42,880 nt of DNA from a virus: positions 1 to 42,880 of IMG/VR virus record IMGVR_UViG_3300047362_000424; one strand, 5' to 3'. The position numbers were made by a program, and so were the translations under genes. Shown here piece after piece: positions 7,610 to 14,101 of the stretch (its first letter is position 1; the number at the start of each line of letters is the position of its first letter). Under the pieces are notes generated by a model that had not been told where the DNA came from, made no database searches, and worked only from the letters and a program-made list of their open reading frames with translations.

Positions 7610-8291
7610 CTATTAATTCCTTTGCATATTTTAATTTGTAATTCCAGTTATCTATAGGTCCTGATTTTAAGTATCTTAAAACATTTCTATATTGTTCTAT
7701 ATCGTATTTAAATAAAAGACCATCAACATCTACATCACATATTGTATAATCTTTTCTAATATTATTTATAGCTTCACTTGCAATGTCGTGTTGCTCTAAA
7801 AGATAGTCAACACTAAACTCTTCATTATGTGTATTTAATAGTTTTAATCTAGCTACAAGTTTCTCAAAAAATTCTGTATTATTTCTATCAACTGTTAAAT
7901 TATATATAACTGTTGGATTAATTTTTTTATATAAATCTAATTTATATAATTTATGTGGTGCATGAATATGTGTTTTTAATACTATCTTACGAAAATTAAG
8001 TTCTGGCAACCAATCGTGTTCTTTTTGTCTTTTAATGATACTTTCTAAAAACTCTTCCCAAGTATTATCTTCTACAAACCATTTATGATAATCATCTGGT
8101 CTAAAATGAAAGTAACCTTTATCAAAGTTTTCTTTACTGTAGTCTCCTTGATCTTCAGTATTACTTTTTACTGTAAGTCTTGGACGTAAAGGGGCAGGTA
8201 AGCCTCCTTTATGTAGGTTAAAGAACCATGTAAATAAATTTCCATAATACCCTTGACTGTGTACACACAGATGGCATTCTATATTTTTCAT
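7602..8291 (-). CDS. Tandem paralogue B, possible sulfotransferase-like protein (229 aa)
   Basis: The start is set at the ATG at 8291, which overlaps the TGA of the membrane protein gene (ATGA) and aligns with the start of paralogue A; a GTG 12 codons upstream is in frame but reads an unrelated extension. It shares the N-terminal ECHL-x2-H...GN-x-F-x-WF and the C-terminal acidic LLFKYD blocks with paralogue A. Between these the two have diverged strongly. The middle strand reads TVIYNLTVDRNNTEFF, where sulfotransferases often have a substrate or PAPS-contacting arginine. A role in transferring a group to a phage or host molecule is only a guess. Confidence 0.75.
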   Translation of the reverse strand: MKNIECHLCVHSQGYYGNLFTWFFNLHKGGLPAPLRPRLTVKSNTEDQGDYSKENFDKGYFHFRPDDYHKWFVEDNTWEEFLESIIKRQKEHDWLPELNFRKIVLKTHIHAPHKLYKLDLYKKINPTVIYNLTVDRNNTEFFEKLVARLKLLNTHNEEFSVDYLLEQHDIASEAINNIRKDYTICDVDVDGLLFKYDIEQYRNVLRYLKSGPIDNWNYKLKYAKELIGE

Positions 8292-8533
8292 TGAATCCAG
8301 TTTATTATTCCTCTGATTGCAAGACACAAATACATAAGTTCCATTAGAGCTCTAGGTATGTCTTTATCTTTATATCCCATATAAACCCATATGCTACAAC
8401 TAAAACAGGCTATACCCCAACCAATCCATTGAACTTCTGCATTACCACCTGACAAAAGAAATGCACTTAACATAGCAAGAATAAATCCTACCCATCTCCA
8501 TCCATCAATTTTATGATAGTAACGTATCTTCAT
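8288..8533 (-). CDS. Small multi-pass membrane protein (81 aa)
   Basis: The ATG at 8533 is preferred over an in-frame TTG 18 nt upstream. Three hydrophobic segments can be read: WRWVGFILAMLSAFLLSG, then WIGWGIACFSCSIWVYMGY, then a C-terminal MELMYLCLAIRGIINW. The overall look resembles small phage integral membrane proteins related to PnuC or SemiSWEET-like bundles, but the similarity is loose. It is the first gene after the ATAAATA-type promoter at 8566-8573 and is coupled to paralogue B by an ATGA overlap. Confidence 0.65.
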   Translation of the reverse strand: MKIRYYHKIDGWRWVGFILAMLSAFLLSGGNAEVQWIGWGIACFSCSIWVYMGYKDKDIPRALMELMYLCLAIRGIINWIQ

Positions 8534-8565
8534 ATTTAGAATTTCTTTCAAAGTTAATTATATGT

Positions 8566-8573
8566 TATTTATG
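8566..8573 (-). promoter_or_regulatory. Candidate late promoter CATAAATA
   Basis: Minus strand CATAAATA followed by ACATAT, about 33 nt before the ATG at 8533. T4-like late promoters have the octamer TATAAATA. This copy lacks the downstream C/G-T/A-A seen at most other sites here, so confidence is moderate. It would transcribe the accessory cassette. Confidence 0.5.
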
Positions 8574-8586
8574 AAATTCTAAAGTT

Positions 8587-8662
8587 TGGTAGTCCGTAGG
8601 GGAATCGAACCCCTCTTTTCGCCGTGAAAGGGCGATGTCCTAAACCGATAGACGAACGGACC
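8587..8662 (-). tRNA. tRNA-Glu (anticodon TTC)
   Basis: A full cloverleaf of 76 nt reads on the minus strand. The acceptor is GGTCCGT/ACGGACT with a G-U first pair. The anticodon loop is CTTTCAC, with anticodon TTC between TCGCC and GGCGA. The T arm is AGGGGTTCGATTCCCCT. CCA is encoded. It lies five bases from the 171-aa gene and is probably processed from the same transcript as tRNA-Asp. Confidence 0.95.
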
Positions 8663-8667
8663 TTATA

Positions 8668-9183
8668 TTACTCGTGTTCACCTCCAGGATCATTTGGATC
8701 CAATGGAACTTTTTGTGCATTACCATGTTTATCTCTATAGATAGTATATGTTCTGCCTCGACCATATGAAGTATATCCACTAGCAAAATTTATTAATTTT
8801 GTAGGATTACGTTTTGCAGTTTCAAATGTTGCTACTGTAACTGCAATAGCACCTAACAATAGTGTATGTAATACCATGCTGAACACACCCATATACATAC
8901 TACCTACAATAATGCCAAATACTGTACACCACATCCATGCCAATACTTGCATAATCATATGTCGTGTACTAAAATCTGGAATATTACTTAATGGATTTCT
9001 CTTATCATCCATTACACTATTCCAACAATCATAAACCCATTCTCTCATATCTTTCACCTTTTCAAATTTTACTTTTTTAGGATAGTTAGCATCTGCACTA
9101 TCTCTAAAATCTATTGCATCATACAGATCGTGAAACTTTTCAACAACCTTGTGATCTCTAAAGTATGCTGATACTTTATACAT
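8668..9183 (-). CDS. Two-helix membrane protein between two tRNA genes (171 aa)
   Basis: ATG at 9183 with GGAG seven bases upstream. The N-terminal third is soluble (MYKVSAYFRDHK, an acidic helix, then VKFEKVKDMREWVYDCW). It is followed by two hydrophobic helices at roughly 80-120 (QVLAWMWCTVFGIIVGSMY and FSMVLHTLLLGAIAVTVAT). The tail is Gly/Arg/Tyr-rich (GYTSYGRGRTYTIYRDKHG), ending DPNDPGGEHE. No family recognised. Transcription probably starts at the promoter at 9292-9320, giving tRNA-Asp, this gene and tRNA-Glu on one RNA. Confidence 0.75.
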   Translation of the reverse strand: MYKVSAYFRDHKVVEKFHDLYDAIDFRDSADANYPKKVKFEKVKDMREWVYDCWNSVMDDKRNPLSNIPDFSTRHMIMQVLAWMWCTVFGIIVGSMYMGVFSMVLHTLLLGAIAVTVATFETAKRNPTKLINFASGYTSYGRGRTYTIYRDKHGNAQKVPLDPNDPGGEHE

Positions 9184-9201
9184 TACTTCTCCAATTCTTA
9201 A

Positions 9202-9278
9202 TGGCGAGAGTGAAGGGACTCGAACCCTCGGCCTTCTGCGTGACAGGCAGACGCTCTAACCAACTGAGCTACACCCCC
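9202..9278 (-). tRNA. tRNA-Asp (anticodon GTC)
   Basis: A 77-nt cloverleaf with anticodon loop CTGTCAC between CTGC and GCAG. The discriminator base is G73, as expected for tRNA-Asp, and CCA is encoded. Acceptor GGGGGTG pairs with CACTCTC, including two G-U pairs. It begins about seven bases after the predicted start of the promoter at 9292-9320. Confidence 0.95.
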
Positions 9279-9291
9279 AATTTAAGTTTTA

Positions 9292-9320
9292 ATTATACTA
9301 CTGTTTTACTGAAATGTCAA
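9292..9320 (-). promoter_or_regulatory. Consensus early promoter for the tRNA-Asp unit
   Basis: Minus strand TTGACA at 9320-9315, 17-bp spacer, TATAAT at 9297-9292: a perfect sigma70 consensus. Predicted +1 near 9285, seven bases before the 5' end of tRNA-Asp. It lies just past the stop of the nuclease gene. Confidence 0.9.
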
Positions 9321-9327
9321 GACTAGA

Positions 9328-9798
9328 TTATTTTCGTTTTGGTTTGCACCAAGTCTCTTTTTTGTCGCCATAATATTCTCTGGCAAAGCCGTTTTCAATA
9401 AGCATATGTCTAAGACTTTTACCATCAATAATAATGTCGCCTAACACTCTGCCACCAAATTTATCCCATTTAGCAATCGCTACTTGTAATTTTTTAGCAT
9501 TGTTTAATTGATCTTTGGTAAACTGTGATGCTTCTTCACCCCACTTGGCTTCTGATTCGCATTCAGCTCTCCAACCTTTTTCTGGCGTGTCAACTCCATA
9601 TACTCTTATACTTAATTCTTGTTTGAGTGGTGCCGGAAGAAATGGCGCCGCAAATGCTACTGTATCTCCATCAATCACTCTAGTAATTTCGTAATTGTAT
9701 ACTTTCATTTCAACTTCTTTTGCTACTGCTGGCCCAAATAATAATTGAGCTATTGTAAGTATTGTTGCCAATCCTAGTATAATATATACGTTTCTCAT
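9328..9798 (-). CDS. Secreted staphylococcal-nuclease-like (thermonuclease) protein
   Basis: Calcium-dependent phosphodiesterase fold of the SNase family, 156 aa. An N-terminal hydrophobic stretch (VYIILGLATILTIAQLL) followed by PAVAKEV looks like a signal peptide with an A-x-A-like cleavage site, so export is likely. Catalytic elements are visible. VIDGDT spans 41-46, and R65 precedes VYGVDTPE with D70 and E73. A DKFGGR arginine lies near 116, and GFAREYYG follows. Start: ATG at 9798 with AGGAAA upstream. It has its own late-type promoter (9823-9830). Possible roles are degradation of host or extracellular DNA around lysis, or exclusion of rivals; these are inferences. Confidence 0.88.
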   Translation of the reverse strand: MRNVYIILGLATILTIAQLLFGPAVAKEVEMKVYNYEITRVIDGDTVAFAAPFLPAPLKQELSIRVYGVDTPEKGWRAECESEAKWGEEASQFTKDQLNNAKKLQVAIAKWDKFGGRVLGDIIIDGKSLRHMLIENGFAREYYGDKKETWCKPKRK

Positions 9799-9822
9799 TT
9801 TAATGTTTTCCTATTCTATTAG

Positions 9823-9830
9823 TATTTATA
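9823..9830 (-). promoter_or_regulatory. Late promoter TATAAATA
   Basis: Minus strand TATAAATACTA, the exact T4 late octamer with the CTA extension found at several sites here. It lies 25 bases before the ATG of the SNase gene and overlaps the stop codon of the preceding gene. Confidence 0.8.
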
Positions 9831-10770
9831 GATATTGTGAAAATGTTTCTGTATATAACTGTTTTTTCTGTTTATATACTTTAATATAATCAATTAAATA
9901 TTTTTTTAGTCTAAAAGAATTAACTATTCCCAAATATGCCATAATGTCTTCTGTTTTAGTAAACCAGTCATCTCCAACAACAATATGATCTATTTCTTTA
10001 TTTGTATATGAGAAAAGTGTTTCTGTAAAATCTGCTTCTTGGCTTTTTACTTCAAATAGTCTTTTATGATCTTCTGCATCAATAAAATCAATATCATCTT
10101 TACCATTTTCTAATGCAGTTCTTAAATCGTTATGAGCAAAATTTAATTGCCACATATATTTTAAATCTCCATCTTTCCATCTACGTAACATAGCATCATG
10201 ATATTTTTTATACCAAACTTCTTTCCAATTTTCAACACTGGTATGTTCTTGTATCCATGATTCAGTTTGTTCAATAATATCATCTGGAGTTTCAATCCAA
10301 GCGAATGCATACTGGCTTATATAAAAAAACATCTGTTCTTCAACACTATTATCAACTAATAAAGTTTTGTCTGCTTTGATTATAGTTTCTGGATTAACTA
10401 AATTGCCGCCATAGTTACTCCAAACAAAATAATCAAATTTACTTTTATCTTTAATAAAAGGTTTTGTTACATCAATAGTTCCTTCATGGGCTGGATTGTG
10501 CTTAACTAGTTTTCCATTTACTACAACACTCTGCGGTACATTGCTAGGCTGTTGATTTGTTGTTTCTAGTAGTGTTAATGATTTTCTATGTTTTTCATGA
10601 TAAGGCGATTGACTATCTTCTATTAATACACCGCCTACGTGATGTCCTCTAGGTCTACAATACCCATCATTAAATGCATATAGTTCTGGACCTATGTTTA
10701 ATTCTTGTGATAACCACCAGTTAATTGCTGGTGCTGAACCTGTATTATTTTGGTATATAATTATATCCAT
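9826..10770 (-). CDS. Hypothetical protein (314 aa)
   Basis: The start is set at the ATG at 10770 (MDIIIYQNNTG) with an AAGAGA upstream. The longer frame that runs to 10848 translates tRNA-Ala and is not real. The protein begins with a strand (DIIIYQNN) and a helix (APAINWWLSQELN). The middle holds FDYFVWSNYGGNLVNPETI, then TLLVDNSVEEQMFFYISQYAFAW. The C-terminal half is helical and charged (ENWKEVWYKKYHDAMLRRWKDG, then a long Lys-rich end). It is reminiscent of the other cassette proteins in being alpha/beta with many aromatic residues, but no family is recognised. Confidence 0.75.
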   Translation of the reverse strand: MDIIIYQNNTGSAPAINWWLSQELNIGPELYAFNDGYCRPRGHHVGGVLIEDSQSPYHEKHRKSLTLLETTNQQPSNVPQSVVVNGKLVKHNPAHEGTIDVTKPFIKDKSKFDYFVWSNYGGNLVNPETIIKADKTLLVDNSVEEQMFFYISQYAFAWIETPDDIIEQTESWIQEHTSVENWKEVWYKKYHDAMLRRWKDGDLKYMWQLNFAHNDLRTALENGKDDIDFIDAEDHKRLFEVKSQEADFTETLFSYTNKEIDHIVVGDDWFTKTEDIMAYLGIVNSFRLKKYLIDYIKVYKQKKQLYTETFSQYL

Positions 10771-10787
10771 ATGAATCTCTTTTTTAA

Positions 10788-10863
10788 TGGTGGAGGATAC
10801 AGGAATCGAACCTGCGACCTCCTGAATGCAAATCAGGCGCTCTCCCAACTGAGCTAATCCCCC
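10788..10863 (-). tRNA. tRNA-Ala (anticodon TGC)
   Basis: A 76-nt cloverleaf with anticodon loop TTTGCAT between CTGA and TCAG. The acceptor contains a G3-U70 wobble pair, the classic alanine identity element. Discriminator A73 and an encoded CCA follow. It lies directly after an intrinsic terminator and 17 nt before the next gene. Confidence 0.95.
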
Positions 10864-10895
10864 AAAAAAAAGTTAACACACCTAAATGTGTTAAC
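10864..10895 (-). terminator. Intrinsic terminator after the 68-aa gene
   Basis: Minus strand stem GTTAACACA, 6-nt loop, TGTGTTAAC, followed by eight T (10871-10864). It ends one base before tRNA-Ala, so tRNA-Ala would need readthrough or a promoter not seen here. Confidence 0.85.
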
Positions 10896-10901
10896 TAAAG
10901 T

Positions 10902-11108
10902 TTAGTCTTTGAAATATTTGTTAAGCATTTCAAGTCTGTCATGTGCAGTAGCCATTTTATCTAGCTCTTTTTGGATCGTTTCAACGATGTCTGAATGTTC
11001 GCCAATACCTACTACTTGCCTCATATAAACCTCAATGTTAGCTTTATGAAGGTCAATTTCTGCTTCTGCGTGTTTCTTTGCCGCCGCTAAAATTATTTCT
11101 TTCAACAT
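10902..11108 (-). CDS. Small helical protein (68 aa)
   Basis: ATG at 11108 with AAAGGAA upstream. Almost wholly alpha-helical: an N-terminal helix LKEIILAAAKKHAEAEIDLHKA, a second helix around YMRQVVGIGEHSDI, and a third VETIQKELDKMATAHDRLEML. It is probably a three-helix bundle, cytoplasmic. No known domain. It is followed by a strong terminator and preceded by a 241-bp non-coding stretch, so it may be an independent unit, although no clear promoter was found. Confidence 0.7.
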   Translation of the reverse strand: MLKEIILAAAKKHAEAEIDLHKANIEVYMRQVVGIGEHSDIVETIQKELDKMATAHDRLEMLNKYFKD

Positions 11109-11349
11109 AAATTCCTTTCCTAGCTACACCGTCTATAAACCTACTTGAGTGCTTACTCCAATGTTATTCATTTACTTCTTGTAATTTTGTACTTCTTTAT
11201 ATTTAGTCTTTGTTTTGTATGTCCTGCGTTGGGCTTTGTTTCAAAAGGGCCCTGTCCTGTAATATCCTTTGTGTGTATTTTATTTTAGTTATATGTCCTT
11301 AACACTTAACCGTGAGTGTTAAACGTGTGTATTACGGCACAACCCGATT
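11109..11349. other. Non-coding stretch between the 68-aa gene and tRNA-Leu
   Basis: This 241-bp stretch has no ORF longer than about 12 codons with a plausible start. It holds an 8-bp hairpin (TTAACACT at 299-306 of the 11000s pairing with AGTGTTAA at 11315-11322, 8-nt loop) downstream of tRNA-Leu, without a T tract. The hairpin might mark the 3' end or processing of the tRNA transcript. No early or late promoter was recognised. Confidence 0.4.
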
Positions 11350-11434
11350 TGGTGCCCTCGGAGAGACTCGAACTCTCACGTCTTGCGACACAGGTTCCTA
11401 AGACCTGCGTGTCTACCAATTCCACCACAAGGGC
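11350..11434 (-). tRNA. tRNA-Leu (anticodon TAG)
   Basis: An 85-nt tRNA with a long variable arm, anticodon loop CTTAGGA between CAGGT and ACCTG, discriminator A and an encoded CCA. It lies 10 nt after tRNA-Thr, and the two are probably cotranscribed. Confidence 0.95.
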
Positions 11435-11444
11435 AAATACTTAA

Positions 11445-11520
11445 TGGTGCCGTTACACGGATTCGAACCGCGGACCTACTGATTACAAATCAGTTGCTCT
11501 ACCAGCTGAGCTATAACGGC
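11445..11520 (-). tRNA. tRNA-Thr (anticodon TGT)
   Basis: A 76-nt cloverleaf with anticodon loop TTTGTAA between ACTGA and TCAGT, and an encoded CCA. Acceptor GCCGTTA pairs perfectly with TAACGGC. It lies 15 nt after the stop of the 69-aa gene, so is likely on that transcript. Confidence 0.95.
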
Positions 11521-11535
11521 ATAATTTTATTTAGT

Positions 11536-11745
11536 TCAGTCTTGAACTTGTCTATTAACCTTTGCCACTTGCAGTAATATATCTACTCCAAGTACATCTT
11601 CTAACTTTGACCAGGGATCAATGAAGGTATCTCTTTCATCATCATAAGTGTAAGTTCCTATAAGATCTTCTGACTTCTGATATATATCATTAATATCATT
11701 AGCTAGTTTCTCATATCTGTTGATAAGATCTAAATCGTCGCCCAC
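11536..11745 (-). CDS. Small acidic hypothetical protein (69 aa)
   Basis: GTG start at 11745 overlapping the TAG of the upstream gene (TAGTG). The protein is Asp-rich (GDDLDLINRYEKLANDINDI, YTYDDERDTFIDPWSKLEDV) and helical, ending in DILLQVAKVNRQVQD. No known motif. Translational coupling to the 93-aa gene suggests the two act together. Its 3' neighbours are two tRNA genes. Confidence 0.65.
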   Translation of the reverse strand: MGDDLDLINRYEKLANDINDIYQKSEDLIGTYTYDDERDTFIDPWSKLEDVLGVDILLQVAKVNRQVQD

Positions 11746-12026
11746 TATTGTAACTCAGGAAACATCTGCTTTACATAGTTCTTTACTATGACTTTTGTAT
11801 CATTATCAACAGTTTCTATAGAAATTTTACCGGTACCCTTGTCTCTTACTTCGTCTTTTGCTAATTGCAATAATTCTCTTTTGTTTAGTTTCTGAATTTT
11901 TGCTAAATCAACAATATTACTAGTAAAAGCACTTAAGATATATGTGCTAACATCGTCAATACACATAGGTACTTCGATCTTAGCTTTTATCCTTTTGATC
12001 CCATCTTCATATTTTGTTGCTCTCAT
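11745..12026 (-). CDS. Hypothetical protein (93 aa)
   Basis: ATG at 12026, in an operon with the 69-aa gene and the late-type promoter at 12068-12075. Strand and helix pattern: IKRIKAKIEVPMCIDDVSTYILSAF, then LNKRELLQLAKDEVRD, then KISIETVDNDTKVIVKNYVKQMF. The middle segment has a helix-turn-like look but no firm DNA-binding motif. No membrane segment. Function unknown. Confidence 0.7.
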   Translation of the reverse strand: MRATKYEDGIKRIKAKIEVPMCIDDVSTYILSAFTSNIVDLAKIQKLNKRELLQLAKDEVRDKGTGKISIETVDNDTKVIVKNYVKQMFPELQ

Positions 12027-12066
12027 ATTATTTTACTCTATTAGCCTTTAATTGCCGTTCATACTT

Positions 12067-12489
12067 TTATTTATAAGGTGTATGACACTTACTTACAAGT
12101 ATACCTACTGTATTATTTGAAGTTGATGTAATAGTATGAATCATTGTAACAAAGTTCATTTCTGCTACAGTTTCTACACCATTTACATTTTTAACTCCAA
12201 TCCAAGTATGATCAGGACCGCCTACATCTTGTTTTACGTTATACTCGTTTGTGTACAACCAAATTGATGTTTCGTTGTTTGTAATACTTGCATTTAGTAT
12301 TTGTTTACTCATTTCTTCATTTATTACGCCATCTGTTGTAGCTGTCGCACTATCTGGCAAACATACCAAAGTATGTTGTAGATCATCTTGTGCAACATCT
12401 AGTGATGTTTGATGTTTTGCCTTTTGTCCTGCAAATACAGAACTTGACATTCCCATTATTAACGCCATTGTAAAGATTACTTTAATCAT
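12067..12489 (-). CDS. Secreted protein with signal peptide (140 aa), unknown function
   Basis: ATG at 12489 with AGAGGT upstream and a 24-nt leader from the promoter at 12520-12548. A typical signal peptide, IKVIFTMALIMGMSSSVFA, ends in an A-x-A-type site before GQKAKH. The mature part has two cysteines (LVCLPDS and VSKCHTPYK) that may form a disulfide. It has many Thr/Asn residues and beta-strand pattern (ETSIWLYTNEYNV, MNFVTMIHTITST). Export to the host periplasm during the early phase is predicted. Candidate roles such as superinfection exclusion or envelope modification are guesses. Confidence 0.75.
   Translation of the reverse strand: MIKVIFTMALIMGMSSSVFAGQKAKHQTSLDVAQDDLQHTLVCLPDSATATTDGVINEEMSKQILNASITNNETSIWLYTNEYNVKQDVGGPDHTWIGVKNVNGVETVAEMNFVTMIHTITSTSNNTVGILVSKCHTPYK
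12068..12075 (-). promoter_or_regulatory. Late promoter TATAAATA
   Basis: Minus strand TATAAATA followed by AAAGTATG. It overlaps the stop codon of the secreted protein gene and lies 42 nt before the ATG at 12026. The octamer is exact but the downstream trinucleotide differs from most others. Confidence 0.6.
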
Positions 12490-12519
12490 AATTACCTCTT
12501 TTGTTAGTTATTAAGTATT

Positions 12520-12548
12520 AATATACAGGCAAGAGCTTCTTTTGTCAA
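12520..12548 (-). promoter_or_regulatory. Early sigma70-type promoter
   Basis: Minus strand TTGACA at 12548-12543, 17-bp spacer, TATATT at 12525-12520. Predicted +1 near 12513. It lies in the gap between the protease and the secreted protein gene, making the latter an early gene embedded among late ones. Confidence 0.85.
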
Positions 12549-12601
12549 CCAAGAAATGTTATTTTTATTGGTTTTTTTAAACTTTTTTACTTTTATGTAC
12601 A

Positions 12602-14101
12602 TTAACTGGTCTTTATAGGATAACCACTGTTAAAAGGCGTATATAGCAGTTTATTCGCCGAATTTAGTATGGATCTACTGTTGGAATAATCGTCATCTAG
12701 TCCTGATGAATATATATTATCTTGGCTTGCCAAGTTTCTAATTTTTTGTTTCAATGATGCGGCGGTATGGTAAGGTTCTAACTGTAGTATACACGCACCT
12801 AGTCCACAAACCTGTGGACTTGCCATACTTGTACCAGTAATATTATTTTGTTTATAATTACTATTAGCATGATATGTACTTCCTCCGCTCTCATTTGTCC
12901 ATGCACTCATTATATTTGTTCCTGGTGCATATACTGTAATTCCTGGTCCTGTTTCGCTTGAACTTGCTTTTTGTTCTAGTCCACCACTGTGCAAGTTACT
13001 ATCTAAATTACCAATCATCATTGCGTTATTACCAAATGGTGATCCACCTCTGTGATAATAATTTTTTGTTCCGTTAGTATTAGTATAATAGTTATTATAA
13101 TCTATACCACCTGTTTCATCTATTTTTTGTCTTGAATTTCCTGCCGCTATACAAACGTGTATACCTTCATCGGCTAATTCCTGCACATCTGCATCTGTAC
13201 TAATTACTCTTATTGGATGTCTACTAAAAAATCCACCACCTATCATTCCATAGTCTGCTCTTTTACTAGTTCCTGTCCAATTTGTTCCTCTGTAATTACC
13301 ACCTGTAATATTAACAAACCCTGTACCTGTTCCCCAACTCATATTAACTATTGTTGGTCTTCTGTATCCTGTACTTGTAATTGGTTTATTTCTATGCCAT
13401 AGTTTAATGATATCAAATGCTCCTGAAACTGGAAAGCCTTGTGTATCACCTGACAAATTTACTCTAACACTATAGATATGTGCATTTTTAGCCCAGCCAT
13501 AATTTAGACCTGCTACTGTTCCTGCACAATGTGATCCATGTCCATTCCAATCTGAATAATGTCCAGAAGGCATTGAACCACTTATACCACTTTCAGCATA
13601 CCAATCAATTTGTTTTATTCTACTATTACCATCTGCATCATTAAACTCTGGGTGACCTATTTGTATACCTGTGTCTTGTATTACAACATCAACTCCTGTA
13701 CCGTCTAATGTATAAGCAAATTGATCATCACTTGGAGATGAGAATGTATAAGGATTATTTTGTTCTATGCATCTACGCATACCCCAATTCATATAATTGC
13801 CACTATCTGATGTTGTTTTTGAAAAATTTCCTGTTTGGATAGCAAGGGGTTCAATAATTAAATTGTCGTCTTGCTCTGGTGGTAGTTCTACTGCATCTAC
13901 TCTTGAATCTTTTCTTAATTTAATTACTTCTAATGCGTTCAAGGCATAGTGTGTATTTCTTTTACTACCTGGTCTAGCATTTGCTACATCTACAGTTCTA
14001 TTAGGAATATCACCTGCGCCAGTAGACGCAATCATTTCTTGATTAAACTGTGCATAATCAACGTCTGATTTTAATGTAACAATATATTCACGTTCTATCA
14101 A
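12602..14101 (-). CDS. Subtilisin-like (S8) serine protease, probably virion-associated
   Basis: Subtilase fold with the complete triad (numbering from the TTG start at 14101). Asp143 lies in VDVVIQDTGIQIGHPEF, His188 in DWNGHGSHCAGTVAG, and Ser425 in ITGTSMASPQVCGLGA. The oxyanion Asn is in VCIAAGNSRQ. The first 85 residues (REYIVTLKSDVDYAQF, RNTHYALNALEVIKL, RVDAVELPPEQ) resemble an inhibitor-I9-like propeptide, and similar N-terminal domains occur in marine T4-like virion proteins. The start is uncertain. TTG at 14101 overlaps the stop of the fibre gene (TTGA) and gives 499 aa; a GTG at 14116 gives 504 aa. It follows the tail-fibre gene, so it may process or be carried in the tail, or attack host surface proteins. 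No export signal. Confidence 0.88.
   Translation of the reverse strand: MIEREYIVTLKSDVDYAQFNQEMIASTGAGDIPNRTVDVANARPGSKRNTHYALNALEVIKLRKDSRVDAVELPPEQDDNLIIEPLAIQTGNFSKTTSDSGNYMNWGMRRCIEQNNPYTFSSPSDDQFAYTLDGTGVDVVIQDTGIQIGHPEFNDADGNSRIKQIDWYAESGISGSMPSGHYSDWNGHGSHCAGTVAGLNYGWAKNAHIYSVRVNLSGDTQGFPVSGAFDIIKLWHRNKPITSTGYRRPTIVNMSWGTGTGFVNITGGNYRGTNWTGTSKRADYGMIGGGFFSRHPIRVISTDADVQELADEGIHVCIAAGNSRQKIDETGGIDYNNYYTNTNGTKNYYHRGGSPFGNNAMMIGNLDSNLHSGGLEQKASSSETGPGITVYAPGTNIMSAWTNESGGSTYHANSNYKQNNITGTSMASPQVCGLGACILQLEPYHTAASLKQKIRNLASQDNIYSSGLDDDYSNSRSILNSANKLLYTPFNSGYPIKTS

Noticed and set aside
10771-10848. N-terminal extension of the 9826-10770 gene
   Set aside because: It translates tRNA-Ala sequence. 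The first ATG outside the tRNA with a purine-rich site upstream is at 10770.
11109-11349. Small RNA or small ORF between tRNA-Leu and the 68-aa gene
   Set aside because: Only a 12-codon frame and one hairpin without T run; not enough to call a gene.
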